Shown here one piece after another: positions 55,301-60,340 of a stretch of DNA of 64,000 bases. Numbering within the stretch: the first letter of the stretch is position 1; the number at the start of each line of letters is the position of its first letter. Made by a program: the position numbers and the translations under genes. The notes beneath the pieces were generated by a model that was given only the letters and a program-made list of their open reading frames with translations, ran no database searches and had not been told where the DNA came from. Origin of the DNA: Corbicula japonica (taxonomy: Eukaryota > Mollusca > Bivalvia > Venerida > Cyrenidae); contig JAZAYU010000037.1 of assembly GCA_038501625.1 (NCBI GenBank), positions 2,790,001-2,854,000 on the forward strand, written 5' to 3'.

Positions 55301-56729
55301 AGAAATAAATGACCCCTGGCTAAAAAGGTTGCATCAAAAATTACACGGTGAGGAAGGAAAACTGGCATTCACTGTCTTCAGGCAATGATTGTAATTTTTG
55401 CAAATTACAAAGTGTGGCTAATTTTATTTCAAAAAGGTGATTACTCTCTTTGTAGAGAAGAAAATGAAGAGACAATACTGAAACAGTCAAATATTTCCAT
55501 TGTACACCTATGACAGCAACCTGTCCAGGTCTAACTTCAGCATGGATTTTTCTCCATCTATTCTCATTGTCAATTGCAATTTCTTTTTCTATGCCATTCA
55601 ATCTGATAATTTCTACTTCTGTTAATCAGCTTAATTCATTTGTACTGAATGCTGGACAAAGACAAAAGCTACGAAGAATCCATGTAACTTGACTTACCGG
55701 AGCTTTCTTATATCTGAGACTTCCACTTCTTTTCAAGGTTCCCCCCTTCACAACAGCATCTTGCACCTCAATCAGGGAACCATCACTCGAGGGTCGCATG
55801 GAAAGCTCAACCAGCTCAGGTATGGGCTGTACCTTTAGAACTACAGTATCTCCAGTCTTACGTATCATATCTATAACTTCCTCTCTAGGCATATTCTCTA
55901 CATGTATATTATTCACTTCAATAAGCCGGTCGCCAGGTATCAAACCTGTCTGGGAACTTGTGTGGCCAGCTCCAGGTTCCGCAAAAATCACTGTCTGTTT
56001 GACTTCTTTTCCATCATTCCCCTTCTGTGAAATAGAACCTTTCCTTAATGTAAATCCAAAGTCTCCAGCTTTAGTCCTGTTTATTACAAGTTCTCTTACT
56101 CTTGGAGGTTTATGGGGAACTATTTCTGGCAACTTAAGGTCAGCATTAAATGATTTCTCTGGGGGAGGTGAATCAGGGGGTGGTGGTGGCATAAATTCTG
56201 GAGGTCGATCTTTAATGGAACCCTTGGAACCTCTTTTAGCAGCTGTTGGTTTTTCTGCCTCTACAGGGTGAGCAGACATCTCTACGTTATACTGTGTGTT
56301 GGATTTCAAAACTGCACTATCGTCCAAATTCTCTGAAACATTTTGTCTATCTCCTTTGGATTTCAGTATTCCTTTAATGTTTGGTTTTGGCAAGGTTGGT
56401 GGCGGTGCTTTGCGTGGGATGTCAGTGGCAGAGTGCTCACTCCTAGGACTCAGTTGACCAGCACTACTCAAGCTGTGACTGCTATCACTCTCTCGGTTAA
56501 TAAATCCACCATCATCTTCATCCACAGGTGAGGGTTTACTGGCTTCACCTGCAGCACTCTTCCTACCAAAGACTCCTTTCTTAATTTCCTCAAGTCTGCT
56601 TAGTTCTTCAGGAGTTGTATGTTCTCTATGTTTTTCTTTCTTCTCTTTTTCTTTCTTCTCTTTCTTTTCTTTTTTCTTCTCCTCTTTTTCCTTTTTGTGC
56701 TCCTTGTCTTTTTTCATGAAATTGAACAT
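1310..56729 (-). CDS. MYO18A: Unconventional myosin XVIIIA-like (partial, 17 exons, N-terminus to converter)
   Basis: Multi-exon minus-strand gene. Coding segments (high to low): 56729-55698, 22943-22749, 20830-20654, 19345-19135, 18331-18189, 17433-17333, 17047-16987, 16302-16158, 15667-15409, 15084-14892, 14369-14283, 9408-9264, 8768-8606, 7864-7681, 7223-7019, 6596-6499, 1375-1310. Every boundary has AG/GT and the phases chain to exactly 3465 nt (1155 codons). Seen: KE-rich start [13 protein letters not shown] domain, WLVHKGGF motor N-terminus, P-loop GRSGSGKT, switch [10 protein letters not shown], switch [10 protein letters not shown]. These match vertebrate MYO18A in order and in divergent residues. 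Known of the family: actin-associated, motor with little or no ATPase activity, acts in Golgi/actomyosin organisation and muscle. The IQ motif and coiled-coil tail lie beyond position 1. The intron after the first coding exon is about 32.7 kb. Invertebrates usually have a single Myo18, so the A label reflects the PDZ domain. The family call is very secure. Confidence 0.95.
1545..5044 (+). mobile_element. Helentron-like non-autonomous element with 168-bp tandem core (interrupted)
   Basis: Starts near GTGATACCCCCGCTGTG (1593-1609) and ends at a GTATACCCCC...GTGGGGGTATAATAA hairpin (about 5009-5044), preceded by an ACGG/ACGC microsatellite (4953-4994). Core monomers carrying GTAAACAGGAAG begin at about 1902, 2070, 2238, 2406 and 2574, exactly 168 bp apart. 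Two more lie at about 4631 and 4818. The element is split by another element at 2751-4615. Confidence 0.75.
2751..4615 (+). mobile_element. Second Helentron-like element nested in the first
   Basis: Begins CAAGAGCTGTCAGAGGAGAC with GCTCGACTATTCGAAT just inside, and ends with a CTATTCTTCGAATAG hairpin followed by TCGAGCTAA. It contains about seven monomers of roughly 128-147 bp (3090-4017, GTCATNGTGAACATTTGTG core) and three of about 165 bp (4018-4540, AAGGGGCATAACTT core). A short ACGG/GCCG-rich stretch follows before the terminus. Flanking sequences on both sides are parts of one outer monomer. Confidence 0.72.
5045..6498. other. Myo18 intron, no gene seen
   Basis: AT-rich intron between the last two exons of the window. 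Apart from the CCAAT-family copy at 6089-6168 I see no coding signal. Confidence 0.6.
6089..6168. repeat. CCAAT-palindrome family, single-arm copy
   Basis: TTTCAGCCAATCAGATCCTT followed by GAGATTTGAGACTGGTTTCC, the same order as one arm at 24160-24292. Confidence 0.75.
6499..6596 (-). CDS. MYO18A: Myo18 exon: converter region
   Basis: 98 nt, phase 1 in, phase 0 out (TTTGTAG/GTTTT ... AAACCA/GTGAGT). Encodes (G)[17 protein letters not shown], then [26 protein letters not shown] is the universal converter start. The frame is short but clear. Confidence 0.93.
6810..6921. repeat. GATC-palindrome MITE, copy 1 (partial)
   Basis: Has the family landmarks CCCTTTACT, AGATCCAGATCAGCT and GGTCAGATATAACCTAATAA; the second arm is reduced. 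Family description is given at copy 3 (9785-10016). Confidence 0.75.
7019..7223 (-). CDS. MYO18A: Myo18 exon: SH1-helix region
   Basis: 205 nt, phase 0 in, phase 1 out (CCTCCACAG/GAC ... AGACAAG/GTAGGT). Encodes [20 protein letters not shown] then [20 protein letters not shown], the family version of the F-V-R-C-I-P-N and QLRxxGVLE-IR motifs of conventional heads. Confidence 0.95.
7681..7864 (-). CDS. MYO18A: Myo18 exon: loop 2 region and actin-binding side
   Basis: 184 nt, phase 2 in, phase 0 out (GCACACAG/GGC ... CAGGTG/GTAAGT). Encodes [40 protein letters not shown], then [20 protein letters not shown] and V. It aligns with [25 protein letters not shown] in vertebrates. Of two overlapping donors, GTG/GTAAGT is chosen because it keeps the Val-Asp join. 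Confidence 0.95.
7930..8125. repeat. GATC-palindrome MITE, copy 2
   Basis: CAGTGTAGATCAAGATCAGC and its imperfect inverse flank a TTTTTCTGACCAAAAAGCAA centre; the end is GAGGAAAGGGTTAA. Confidence 0.8.
8606..8768 (-). CDS. MYO18A: Myo18 exon: lower 50-kDa domain, continued
   Basis: 163 nt, phase 1 in, phase 2 out (TGTGCAG/GTGAC ... TCCAAAAA/GTAAGT). Encodes (R)[20 protein letters not shown], then [18 protein letters not shown] and VLQDSKK, matching the WVEYNVTGWL and LLQDSQKK blocks of vertebrate Myo18A. Confidence 0.95.
9264..9408 (-). CDS. MYO18A: Myo18 exon: lower 50-kDa domain
   Basis: 145 nt, phase 0 in, phase 1 out (ATTGCAG/GTG ... GTCAAAC/GTAAGA). Encodes [20 protein letters not shown], then [20 protein letters not shown] and [22 protein letters not shown] is the counterpart of the SILEEECMFPKA segment of myosin II. 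Confidence 0.95.
9785..10016. repeat. GATC-palindrome MITE, copy 3
   Basis: Representative copy. Outer ends are CTTTACTCC / GGAGTAAAG. Arms hold ATCCAGATCTGCTGGCACAT and its inverse (TGTGCCAGCTGATCTGGAT), with a TCAGAAGTAACCTAAAGAAT centre. About 200-230 bp, able to form a long hairpin. Confidence 0.85.
10460..10676. repeat. GATC-palindrome MITE, copy 4
   Basis: Begins ACCCTTTACTCTATGGATAT and carries paired GTGTAAATCCAGATCAACCT and GGTTGATCTGGATCTACACT arms. Confidence 0.82.
11620..11982 (-). CDS. MYO18A: Probable cassette exon: His/Ser-rich insert in the Myo18 motor
   Basis: 121 codons open in one frame, with acceptor GACCTCATTTAG/CTG and donor GATGAG/GTATCC, both phase 0. It therefore fits between the exons ending at 14283 and starting at 9408 without changing the frame. 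The frame ATG at 11763 belongs to this exon, but translation continues further upstream to 11982. The sequence has 18 His in 121 residues (clusters [14 protein letters not shown] and [13 protein letters not shown]), is Ser/Lys-rich, and contains an internal near-repeat ([11 protein letters not shown] / [11 protein letters not shown]). No domain is recognised. The insertion point is the lower 50-kDa subdomain, between IDKPSQQTL and the [17 protein letters not shown] segment. The pattern supports an alternatively spliced loop insert; it is not known from vertebrate Myo18A as far as I know. Confidence 0.68.
12365..12603. repeat. GATC-palindrome MITE, copy 5
   Basis: TAACCCTTTGCTCTATATAA start, paired AGTGTAGATCCAGATCAGCT / GCTGATCTGAATCTACACTG arms, GGAGGAAAAGGTTAA end. 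Confidence 0.85.
13049..13143. repeat. Hairpin-forming inverted repeat
   Basis: GTACTTGAAGAGATTAGAAA...AACTTCTTT pairs imperfectly with AAAGAAGTTGCGTTTCTAAT...AAGTATA. A third diverged arm starts near 12955. Probably an AT-rich MITE. Confidence 0.6.
14283..14369 (-). CDS. MYO18A: Myo18 exon: relay region
   Basis: 29 codons, phase 0/0 (GATTTCAG/GAG ... GACACTG/GTAAGC). Encodes [20 protein letters not shown] then [15 protein letters not shown] aligns with the LIEKP segment that follows the relay loop in myosin II. The next exon is either 9408-9264 directly or the 121-codon His-rich exon at 11982-11620. Confidence 0.9.
14500..14712. repeat. GATC-palindrome MITE, copy 6
   Basis: ATCCTTTACTCCATAGATAT start and GGAGTAAAGGGTAA end; the arms are more diverged (ATCAGGATCTAAGCGG / GCTGATTTAGATCTACACAG). 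Confidence 0.78.
14892..15084 (-). CDS. MYO18A: Myo18 exon: switch II
   Basis: 193 nt, phase 2 in, phase 0 out (CATTGCAG/ATC ... AGCCAG/GTGAGT). Encodes [20 protein letters not shown], then [20 protein letters not shown]. Switch II reads DTPGFQNP, the class XVIII version of the conventional DIAGFE. Loss of the Gly-Phe-Glu arrangement is consistent with the weak or absent ATP hydrolysis known for this class. Confidence 0.96.
15409..15667 (-). CDS. MYO18A: Myo18 exon: upper 50-kDa domain, continued
   Basis: 259 nt, phase 1 in, phase 2 out (GATCCAG/GTAAC ... ATCAACAG/GTATAG). Encodes [30 protein letters not shown], then [20 protein letters not shown] and VSMIN(R). These align with the AAYLLGCSLEELSSAIF and ALECLEGMAAGLYSELF blocks of vertebrate Myo18A. 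Confidence 0.95.
16158..16302 (-). CDS. MYO18A: Myo18 exon: upper 50-kDa domain
   Basis: 145 nt, phase 0 in, phase 1 out (TTTGTAG/GCT ... ACCAAGG/GTATGC). Encodes [20 protein letters not shown] then [20 protein letters not shown] and LGVAGATK, the helix pair conserved in all myosins around the AAIYHLG motif. Confidence 0.94.
16520..16747. repeat. GATC-palindrome MITE, copy 7
   Basis: TTTACTCCATGGATTAAACA start, TTTGGTCAGACATAACCTTA centre, CAGTAAAAGGTTA end. Confidence 0.75.
16987..17047 (-). CDS. MYO18A: Myo18 exon: short upper 50-kDa exon
   Basis: 61 nt, phase 2 in, phase 0 out (GATTTCAG/GACAGAG ... CAAAAG/GTAGAG). Encodes (R)[14 protein letters not shown] then MTPLQK, matching [20 protein letters not shown] in vertebrates. 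Supported by phase continuity with both neighbours. Confidence 0.9.
17212..17318. repeat. GATC-palindrome MITE, copy 8 (right half)
   Basis: AAGCAAACAGTGTAGAACAT to TATGGAGAAAAAGATTAA; only the second half is present. It ends 15 bp from the donor of the exon at 17333-17433. Confidence 0.7.
17333..17433 (-). CDS. MYO18A: Myo18 exon: after switch I
   Basis: 101 nt, phase 0 in, phase 2 out (TACTGCAG/GTA ... AAAATGAG/GTAATC). Encodes [19 protein letters not shown] then [14 protein letters not shown](R), aligning with the LLEKLRVARRP...FNVFYYLLAG segment of vertebrate Myo18A. Found by homology and splice sites; the frame is short. Confidence 0.92.
17700..17910 (-). mobile_element. Possible LTR-retroelement remnant (primer-binding-site-like)
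   Basis: On the minus strand, 17823-17806 reads TGGCGCCCAACAGGGGAC. This resembles the tRNA-Lys-type primer binding sites that follow the 5' LTR of gypsy-like elements, with TGACATT just before it. No gag/pol frame is seen and LTR borders are not defined. Confidence 0.28.
18047..18252. repeat. 71-bp tandem duplication of the end of the switch I exon
   Basis: TGATTACCTGTACAGAGGCA recurs at 18111 and 18182 (71 bp). A third copy at 18047 has a 7-bp deletion and diverged donor sequence. The copy nearest the exon is the functional one, since only it keeps the frame without extra exon sequence. Confidence 0.9.
18189..18331 (-). CDS. MYO18A: Myo18 exon: switch I
   Basis: 143 nt, phase 1 in, phase 0 out (ATTTTCAG/TGG ... 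GTACAG/GTAATC). Encodes [48 protein letters not shown]. Switch I reads NTSASRFSQ where conventional myosin has NNNSSRFGK. The 3' end of this exon, with its donor, is tandemly duplicated immediately downstream (18047-18182). Confidence 0.93.
18974..19110. repeat. GATC-palindrome MITE, copy 9 (centre deleted)
   Basis: TTTTACTCCATAAATAGGAC start and GTATGGAGGAAAGGG end enclose one short arm pair. It ends 25 bp from the donor of the P-loop exon. Confidence 0.72.
19135..19345 (-). CDS. MYO18A: Myo18 exon: P-loop
   Basis: 211 nt, phase 0 in, phase 1 out (GTTTTAG/GTG ... CTAACAG/GTAACA). Encodes [26 protein letters not shown], then [17 protein letters not shown], the Walker A loop. Conventional myosins have GESGAGKT; the R-S-G-S variant is close to the vertebrate Myo18A GSSGSGKT. 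Confidence 0.95.
19622..19841. repeat. GATC-palindrome MITE, copy 10
   Basis: AGTGTAGATCCAGATCAGCC and ACCAGCTGATCTGGATCTAA arms with a TTTTTTCTAACCAAAAGGTG centre; TATGGAGGAAAGGTTAA end. Confidence 0.85.
20654..20830 (-). CDS. MYO18A: Myo18 exon: motor upper 25-kDa part
   Basis: 59 codons, phase 0/0 (TTTGCCAG/GCC ... GAAAAG/GTGAGA). Encodes [21 protein letters not shown] then [13 protein letters not shown] and YSEK, the segment preceding the P-loop in class XVIII myosins. [14 protein letters not shown] is a signature stretch of the family. Confidence 0.95.
21800..22640 (+). repeat. 50/100-bp minisatellite
   Basis: TTTCACTACATCATCTAAAC recurs at 21861, 21961, 22061, about 22165, 22265, 22365 and 22465. 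Each 100-bp unit is a dimer of related 50-bp halves (CTACATCATCTAAACCTTCT / CTACATCATTCGAACCTTCT). Pyrimidine-rich on the + strand. Confidence 0.92.
22749..22943 (-). CDS. MYO18A: Myo18 exon: motor N-terminal segment
   Basis: 65 codons, phase 0 at both ends (ATTTCAG/GCG ... GAAAAG/GTAAGA). Encodes the [16 protein letters not shown] segment through [17 protein letters not shown], the SH3-like start of the head that is strongly conserved in Myo18. This is the first exon shared by the PDZ and the alternative N-terminal transcripts. A 50/100-bp minisatellite lies about 110 bp past its donor. Confidence 0.95.
23965..24327. repeat. GATC-palindrome MITE, copy 11, split by another palindrome
   Basis: Left part runs from GCTCCATGGATATGCCTTTT to about 24159; the right arm remnant CAGGCTGATCTGAATCTGCA follows 24292. 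The inserted sequence is the CCAAT palindrome at 24160-24292. Confidence 0.72.
24160..24292. repeat. CCAAT-bearing perfect-centre palindrome
   Basis: Near-perfect inverted repeat with arms of about 65 bp meeting at GGCGACTGGTCGCC. Each arm carries CAGCCAATCAGATGCTTGAG or its inverse. Related single-arm copies are at 6089-6168 and 61025-61092. Confidence 0.85.
24733..25044 (-). other. Intronic open frame, probably repeat-derived
   Basis: 103-codon frame whose C-terminal part ([20 protein letters not shown]) has a non-random look, but no splice context, family or supporting frame. It may be a decayed transposon-derived fragment; not called as a gene. Confidence 0.2.
26240..26424. repeat. GATC-palindrome MITE, copy 12
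   Basis: TATTGCATGGGTGAACATTG start, TAGGTTTCTTCTGACCAAAA centre, TATGGAGTCAAGGGTTAA end. Confidence 0.78.
26552..26777. repeat. GATC-palindrome MITE, copy 13
   Basis: ATCCCTTTACCCCATATATA start, GTGAAGATCCAGATCGGCC / ACTGATCTGGATTTACACTG arms, AATAAAGGGTTAA end. Confidence 0.83.
26790..28390. other. Myo18 intron beside the alternative exon, nothing recognised
   Basis: AT-rich, no open frame with coding character and no clear repeat structure. Confidence 0.5.
28469..30664 (-). CDS. MYO18A: Alternative N-terminal coding exon of Myo18 (732 codons, SPR-rich)
   Basis: Open frame of 732 codons ending CCTGTTCAG/GTAAAT at 28469 in phase 0, so it joins in frame to the exon starting at 22943. The first ATG is at 30664-30662, with an in-frame TAA 12 nt before it. 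I found no good phase-0 acceptor that would make it a continuation of the PDZ exon, so an alternative first coding exon is the simplest model. The protein is low-complexity and charged, with 13 SPR and 3 TPR tripeptides, most of them in one cluster (SSPRK...[17 protein letters not shown]...). It also has two related short helical motifs ([12 protein letters not shown] and [13 protein letters not shown]). No known domain is seen. Vertebrate Myo18A-gamma likewise replaces KE/PDZ with an unrelated N-terminal extension; equivalence is inferred from architecture, not sequence. If the donor is not used, the frame stops at 28394. Confidence 0.82.
30760..34500. other. Upstream of the alternative first exon, nothing recognised
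   Basis: The promoter and any 5' UTR exon of the alternative transcript should lie here. A possible acceptor (TTTGATAG) sits near 30689 and another (AATTTTCAG) near 30753. No TATA or coding exon could be assigned. Confidence 0.4.
34508..34685. repeat. Tc1/mariner-like MITE, second copy
   Basis: Contains AGTCGCTGCTAAACACAGGT near the left end and CTGCTAAGGCAGGTTCAACT at the right. These are the reverse-orientation counterparts of the element at 42084-42262. Confidence 0.6.
36029..36587. mobile_element. PIF/Harbinger-like MITE (559 bp)
   Basis: Terminal inverted repeats GGCCCCAGTTACACAGA (36029-36045) and TCTGTGTAACTGGGGTT (36571-36587) are flanked by TAA on both sides (36026-36028, 36588-36590). 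A 3-bp TWA duplication and GG-starting ends are typical of PIF/Harbinger. The interior is rich in TCGGT/ATCGG repeats and has no transposase frame. Confidence 0.72.
37080..37345 (-). mobile_element. tRNA-derived SINE
   Basis: The minus strand carries a pol III A box (TGGTCCAGTGGTAGAGCGC, about 37305-37323) and a B box (GGGTTCGAGCC, about 37278-37288) at tRNA-like spacing. A body with GTACCCAATTATACACCTGG follows, running to about 37080. The tRNA-like head is not an intact cloverleaf gene. Confidence 0.78.
39520..39720. repeat. GATC-palindrome MITE, copy 14 (rearranged)
   Basis: Two partial arms, AACAGTGTAGATTGTGATCA and AACAGTGTAGATCCAGATCA, are each followed by family end sequence (GGATGAAAGGGTTAA, GGTAAACGGTTAA). 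This suggests two overlapping or rearranged copies. Confidence 0.72.
40287..40426. repeat. GATC-palindrome MITE, copy 15 (centre deleted)
   Basis: ATCCTTTATGCCATAGATAC start; the GGTGTAGATCCAGATCTGAT and CTGATCTGGATCTACACTGG arms are nearly adjacent, making a compact hairpin. Confidence 0.8.
41865..42281. repeat. GATC-palindrome MITE, copy 16, with nested insertion
   Basis: TAACCCTTTACTCCCTATAT start and GGAGGAAAGGGTTAA end; interrupted at 42084-42262 by a TA-flanked element. Confidence 0.82.
42084..42262. mobile_element. Tc1/mariner-like MITE (179 bp) in a TA site
   Basis: Ends CAGTGAAACCTGCC and CAGGTTGGACTG are flanked by TA (42082-42083, 42263-42264). Subterminal GCAGCCACCTGT / GGTGGCTGCTAAAGACAGG are inverted. 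Removing it restores the continuous end of the host MITE. Confidence 0.75.
42938..43071. repeat. Long palindrome inside the hAT-like element
   Basis: TTATTTACTTATTAGCTGGG... pairs with ...CCCAGCTAATAAGTAAATAA over arms of about 60 bp with few mismatches. The loop is short, at GAGGCGATAGCCGAG. Confidence 0.85.
43077..43237. repeat. Short element with 20-bp inverted ends inside the hAT-like element
   Basis: TTATTACATGAACTATAAAT at the left and ATTTATAGTTCATGTAATAA at the right. It abuts the palindrome at 42938-43071. Confidence 0.72.
45330..48180. other. Large Myo18 intron, mostly featureless
   Basis: No coding exon seen. The stretch around 46447-46526 repeats 41690-41765 (ATGACCAAAGCCTATCC...GGTGGAATATAACAGATT), so a dispersed repeat is present; related sequence is near 52830-53230. 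Confidence 0.5.
48185..48390. repeat. GATC-palindrome MITE, copy 17
   Basis: ATTTTACTCCATTGGAATTG start, GTGCAGATCCAGATCAGCC arm, AGTAAAAGGTTAA end; diverged. Confidence 0.72.
48439..48590. repeat. TA-flanked MITE-like repeat
   Basis: ACAGTGAAATCTCACTATTA start and a GGGCGGTCTTAAAG...ATATTTCACTC end form imperfect inverted termini, Tc1/mariner-like. Confidence 0.5.
49620..50560 (+). repeat. Old degenerate tandem repeat
   Basis: Recurrent GATGACCTAGTTT / GACCAAGTTTCATGATAATCA motifs at irregular 120-150 bp spacing. This is the style of tandem monomers found in aged Helentron-like elements of molluscs; borders are not visible. Confidence 0.5.
51390..51935 (+). repeat. Degenerate minisatellite of about 41 bp
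   Basis: GAGCCGTGTGCCTATCTAGC-type units start near 51403, 51443, 51484, 51525 and 51566, becoming divergent towards 51935. Open frames across it on both strands are by-products. Confidence 0.8.
53404..54883. mobile_element. Non-autonomous DNA transposon with 18-bp perfect inverted ends
   Basis: TATACGCCTTTCCAATAA at 53404-53421 and its exact inverse TTATTGGAAAGGCGTATA at 54866-54883. Outer TA/TATA could be the target site. No coding frame lies between. More CpG-containing than surrounding intron. Confidence 0.68.
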
Positions 56730-56748
56730 CTTCCAGGCCAGTCGGAGT
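55698..56748 (-). CDS. MYO18A: Myo18 exon: start codon, KE-rich region and PDZ domain
   Basis: The acceptor is at the high-coordinate end (exon starts 56748, after TTACTGCTTCAG). It leaves 19 nt of 5' UTR before ATG at 56729-56727, so at least one non-coding upstream exon is expected. The exon encodes 344 residues and ends CCG/GTAAGT, phase 0. Residues 6-36 are nearly all Lys/Glu (the KE motif), residues 176-192 are proline-rich ([10 protein letters not shown]), and about 211-303 form a PDZ domain. Its carboxylate-binding loop is GFTL (225-228; GFSL in vertebrates), followed by the [12 protein letters not shown] segment. The start is chosen because MFN-MKKDK matches the vertebrate alpha isoform start. 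The PDZ and KE parts are known to direct localisation and partner binding in Myo18A-alpha. Confidence 0.95.
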
Positions 56749-56854
56749 CTGAAGCAGTAAAAGAAAGAAGCTAAAACTTAACAGTAATTATGTAGTTATT
56801 TTGGGCAAGGCTATGGAACGCCATTACTGCCTTCTTATGAGTATTGTGAATATG

Positions 56855-57290
56855 CGCAGTAGAAACATCATTACGTGCAGTAGTAACATCTTTACGTGCA
56901 GTAAAAACATCATTACGTGCAGTAGTTACATCTTTATGTGCAGTAGTAACATCTTTACGTGCAGTAGTAACATCATTACGTGCATTAGTAACATCTTTAT
57001 GTGCAGTAGAAACATCATCATGTGCAGTAGAAACATCTTTATGTGCAGTAGTAAAATCTTTACGTGCAGTAGTAACATCATTACGTGCAGTAGTAACATC
57101 ATTACGTGCAGTAGTAACATCATTACGTGCAGTAGAAACATCATTATGCGCAGTAGAAACATCATTGTGTGCAGTAGTAACATCATTATGTGCAGTAGTT
57201 ACATCATTACGTGCAGTAGAAACATCTTTATGTGCAGTAGTAAAATCTTTACGTGCAGTAGTAACATCATTACGTTCAGTAGTAAGTTTA
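56855..57290 (+). repeat. 21-bp minisatellite, about 20 copies
   Basis: Units of ACGTGCAGTAGTAACATCAT type repeat every 21 bp from about 107 bp upstream of the start-codon exon acceptor. Because 21 is a multiple of three, the array stays open in several frames. Confidence 0.93.
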
Positions 57291-57299
57291 CCCTTTATC

Positions 57300-59530
57300 T
57301 TGGACTGTCGTCACATGGGTACACAGAATTTTCTGAACAACTTTCCTGTTGCCCTATTCTAATTTCCAACTCAACCTCATCATCTAGAAAATTAAACAGC
57401 CTCATAATTGTGTTCAGCACTTGCAGTACCGATCTATATACCTTTCAAGAATGTTTGCTGTTGGTAATCTGTTTATTGGGTAATTGTTTGTACCAGTCTT
57501 CAAAGTTTAAAGGCTGTTAAACAATGCTAAGACTCACAACACACATCAGTTCCATGCTAGGACAGAATTTTAACCCCAGATTGACTGGAAAAAGAACACA
57601 GTTGTTTATCAGTAAATATGATATTATATATTTATTTAATAAGTGTGATATGGTATAAATTTGTGTATTGATGAATTTCATAATTTAACTAATTATTTGT
57701 TTGGAAAGATATACAATGTCATTGGTATTCTGGTGGATGTAATATGGTAGCTGGCAGAAACCAATCGGACGATTAGTTGCAGCCTGATTTAATGTTATTT
57801 CACATTTTTATCAATACATCGAAAGGAAAATTTTTACTCTCAGACTTTTCCTGATCTTGTTTAATTTTCAACTTTTCTAGTTTTAAGCACTGCCTTTGTT
57901 AACCATTTGAAGCCTATTGTAAATTGCAGATCTGCTCATTGCTTTTTATAAAATAAATATGCATATATATTTGTTGGCTGGTGAAAATTTCAATGAGAAA
58001 TACCTGCCGTTTGTCAAAATTTGCATGGGTAAATTATAAAGCAAATTAACAGGCGTCTATTTAACTGAAGATTTGAATGTCTGTAAACCCACACTTTCAA
58101 GGCAGATTTATATCACAGACGACCTTTAAACAGCTGAAATCTGTTTTAAAAAAAACAATTTTGCATAAGATTCTAAGTCCTGTATATTATCTTAGAAAAA
58201 CTGCTTAGAACTAGGGTTGTCACGAAGTGCCGGAACTGTACCACAATTAACTGCAATATCCTAGCACAGTAATGTGATACATACCAAGATATATTGCTTT
58301 ATGAACAAAAATTATTACTGCAAATTCATTCTGGCTTTAAACCTTTTATTTTTAATTGAACTTCTAACTATTCCATTATGTTACACAAACCTATGCAAAA
58401 CAGCAAATGTGTCACTGCTATTGTTACTGTCAGTGTTATATTTAAAAATTGCAAGAGGAAAGGCCAACACAGGGCCATATGTGCAAATTTCATAATATTA
58501 AGAATCACAGTTGGAATATATAGTCAGTTTAAAAGCCCCAGTGATTTTGATTGCAACCAGAAACCACTGAATTTTGACGATTTATAGCACCATATTAAAA
58601 CAGAACCGAGCTCAAATCGACAACCGATTTGGACAAAAATATATCATAATTCCCCACCCATTGTGATTAGCCAAAGAATAATTTGCTTCCGGTTTGTTCG
58701 TCAGACTGTTAAAGCTTTGAATTGCAATCATTAAAGCACTATCTTGTACAAGTCTGTAGCTATAATCTTTGCCTATGTGATACTTGCAATAAATGTCTAT
58801 GTCATCAACACCACAAATTACCTCTGTATATTAAGATTTGTGAAACGCTTCTCTCGCCTACTGAAGAGCGAATCTTTACCGGTGCATCGTTCGAATAACA
58901 CTGTACAAAATCTGTCATGCAGAGAAACTGAATTACCGTAAAACCAACGATTTTTTCGATAAGTTTATTTGTAGACTATTTTATGTTTTATGATAAAATG
59001 GTTAAGCAAAAAAAAAACAACAACAACAAACAAACAAAAACGTGTTTTTATCAGAGTTGTCAGAAATGGTAAAGGGTTATGCACCCACACCAAGAGATCG
59101 GATCCATATTCACTTGTTACTTAAGTGAAGTTGCGTCTCTATGTTAAGGACTCTCGAGGTAATGGTGTATGTTGGATTCTGGCATTGCAGTTTGAATCTA
59201 CTCAAACCTGTTCATTGGGTAGTTTATCGCCAAGCCACCTGTTCGATGAGATGTATCCCGTGTTCGTCGGGCATTTGCATGTTATCGCCGGTTATCGTCA
59301 CTACCGCTGGCCATGCCCGCCGAGGTAAGCTAAGGTTTTGAATAGGCGATATACCCCCCCCCCCCCTCCCTCATTCATATGACATCAAGTGATGAGAATG
59401 TGACGTTGAAATCGCTCGGAGCCCTGACCGGAGAGGAGTAGACACACCGACGATGTTTTATGAAAAAGCTGTCTTTTAAGTAACATAAGTTATTTTTGAT
59501 GAATATAGTTGTTAATCACGCTTTTTTAAA
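57300..59530. other. Upstream of Myo18 start-codon exon, no gene seen
   Basis: Should contain intron and possibly a non-coding first exon. The stretch 59060-59330 has more CpG and could be near a promoter, but no element can be assigned. A C-homopolymer lies at about 59354-59367. Confidence 0.35.
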
Positions 59531-59539
59531 TGGCTAGCT

Positions 59540-60340
59540 AAATCTTCTGCGACCTGGTTCTGGAGAGCATGGTAAGCACATTTCTGCGACCCGGTTCTGG
59601 TGTGAAAGGCGTGCGAAGTCTCAGTGACAAGCTTAACAAGCTAAGTCATTTTAACCTAGTTTAGAGATTATCGCAAGTCATGTTTCTGTGACCTACTTCT
59701 TGATAGCATGGCAAAAAAGTCACTTAAACCTAGTTCTGGAGAGCTTGACAAGCTTTGCCTCTATGACCTGGTTCTGGAGATCACGGCACGCTTTGCCTCT
59801 ATGACCTGGTTCTGGAGATCACGACACGCTTTGCCTCTATGACCTGGTTCTGGAGATCACGGCACGCTTTGCCTCTATGACCTGGTTCTGGAGATCACAG
59901 CACGCTTTGCCTCTACGACCTGGTTCTGGAGATCACGGCACGCTTTGCCTCTATGACCTGGTTCTGGAGATCACGACACGCTTTGCCTCTATGACCTGGT
60001 TCTGGAGATCACGGCACGCTTTGCCTCTATGACCTGGTTCTGTAGATCACGGCACGTTTTGTCTCTATGACCTGGTTCTGGAAATCATGGCACGTTTTGC
60101 CTCTATAACCTGGTTCTGGAGATAATGACAAGGTTTGCCTCTATGCCTATGACCTTGCGTGCGCTGGCTCTATGACTTGGTTCAGAGATCATGGTAAGCC
60201 ATGTTTCTGTGACCTAGTTCTTGATGGCACGGCTAAAAGTCTCTTTGACTTAGTTCTGGAGAGCGTGAGAAGCGTTGCATCTATGACCTGGTTTTGGAGA
60301 CCACGGCAAGGTTTGTTTATGGCCTGGTTTTGGAGAACAT
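59540..60340 (+). repeat. 38-bp minisatellite with degenerate flanks
   Basis: TTTGCCTCTATGACCTGGTT units start at 59754, 59792 and onwards every 38 bp to about 60150; diverged copies extend on both sides. Confidence 0.92.

Noticed and set aside
56801..57520. 239-codon + strand frame and its minus-strand partner
   Set aside because: Translation of a 21-bp minisatellite; the period is a multiple of three, so frames stay open without coding.
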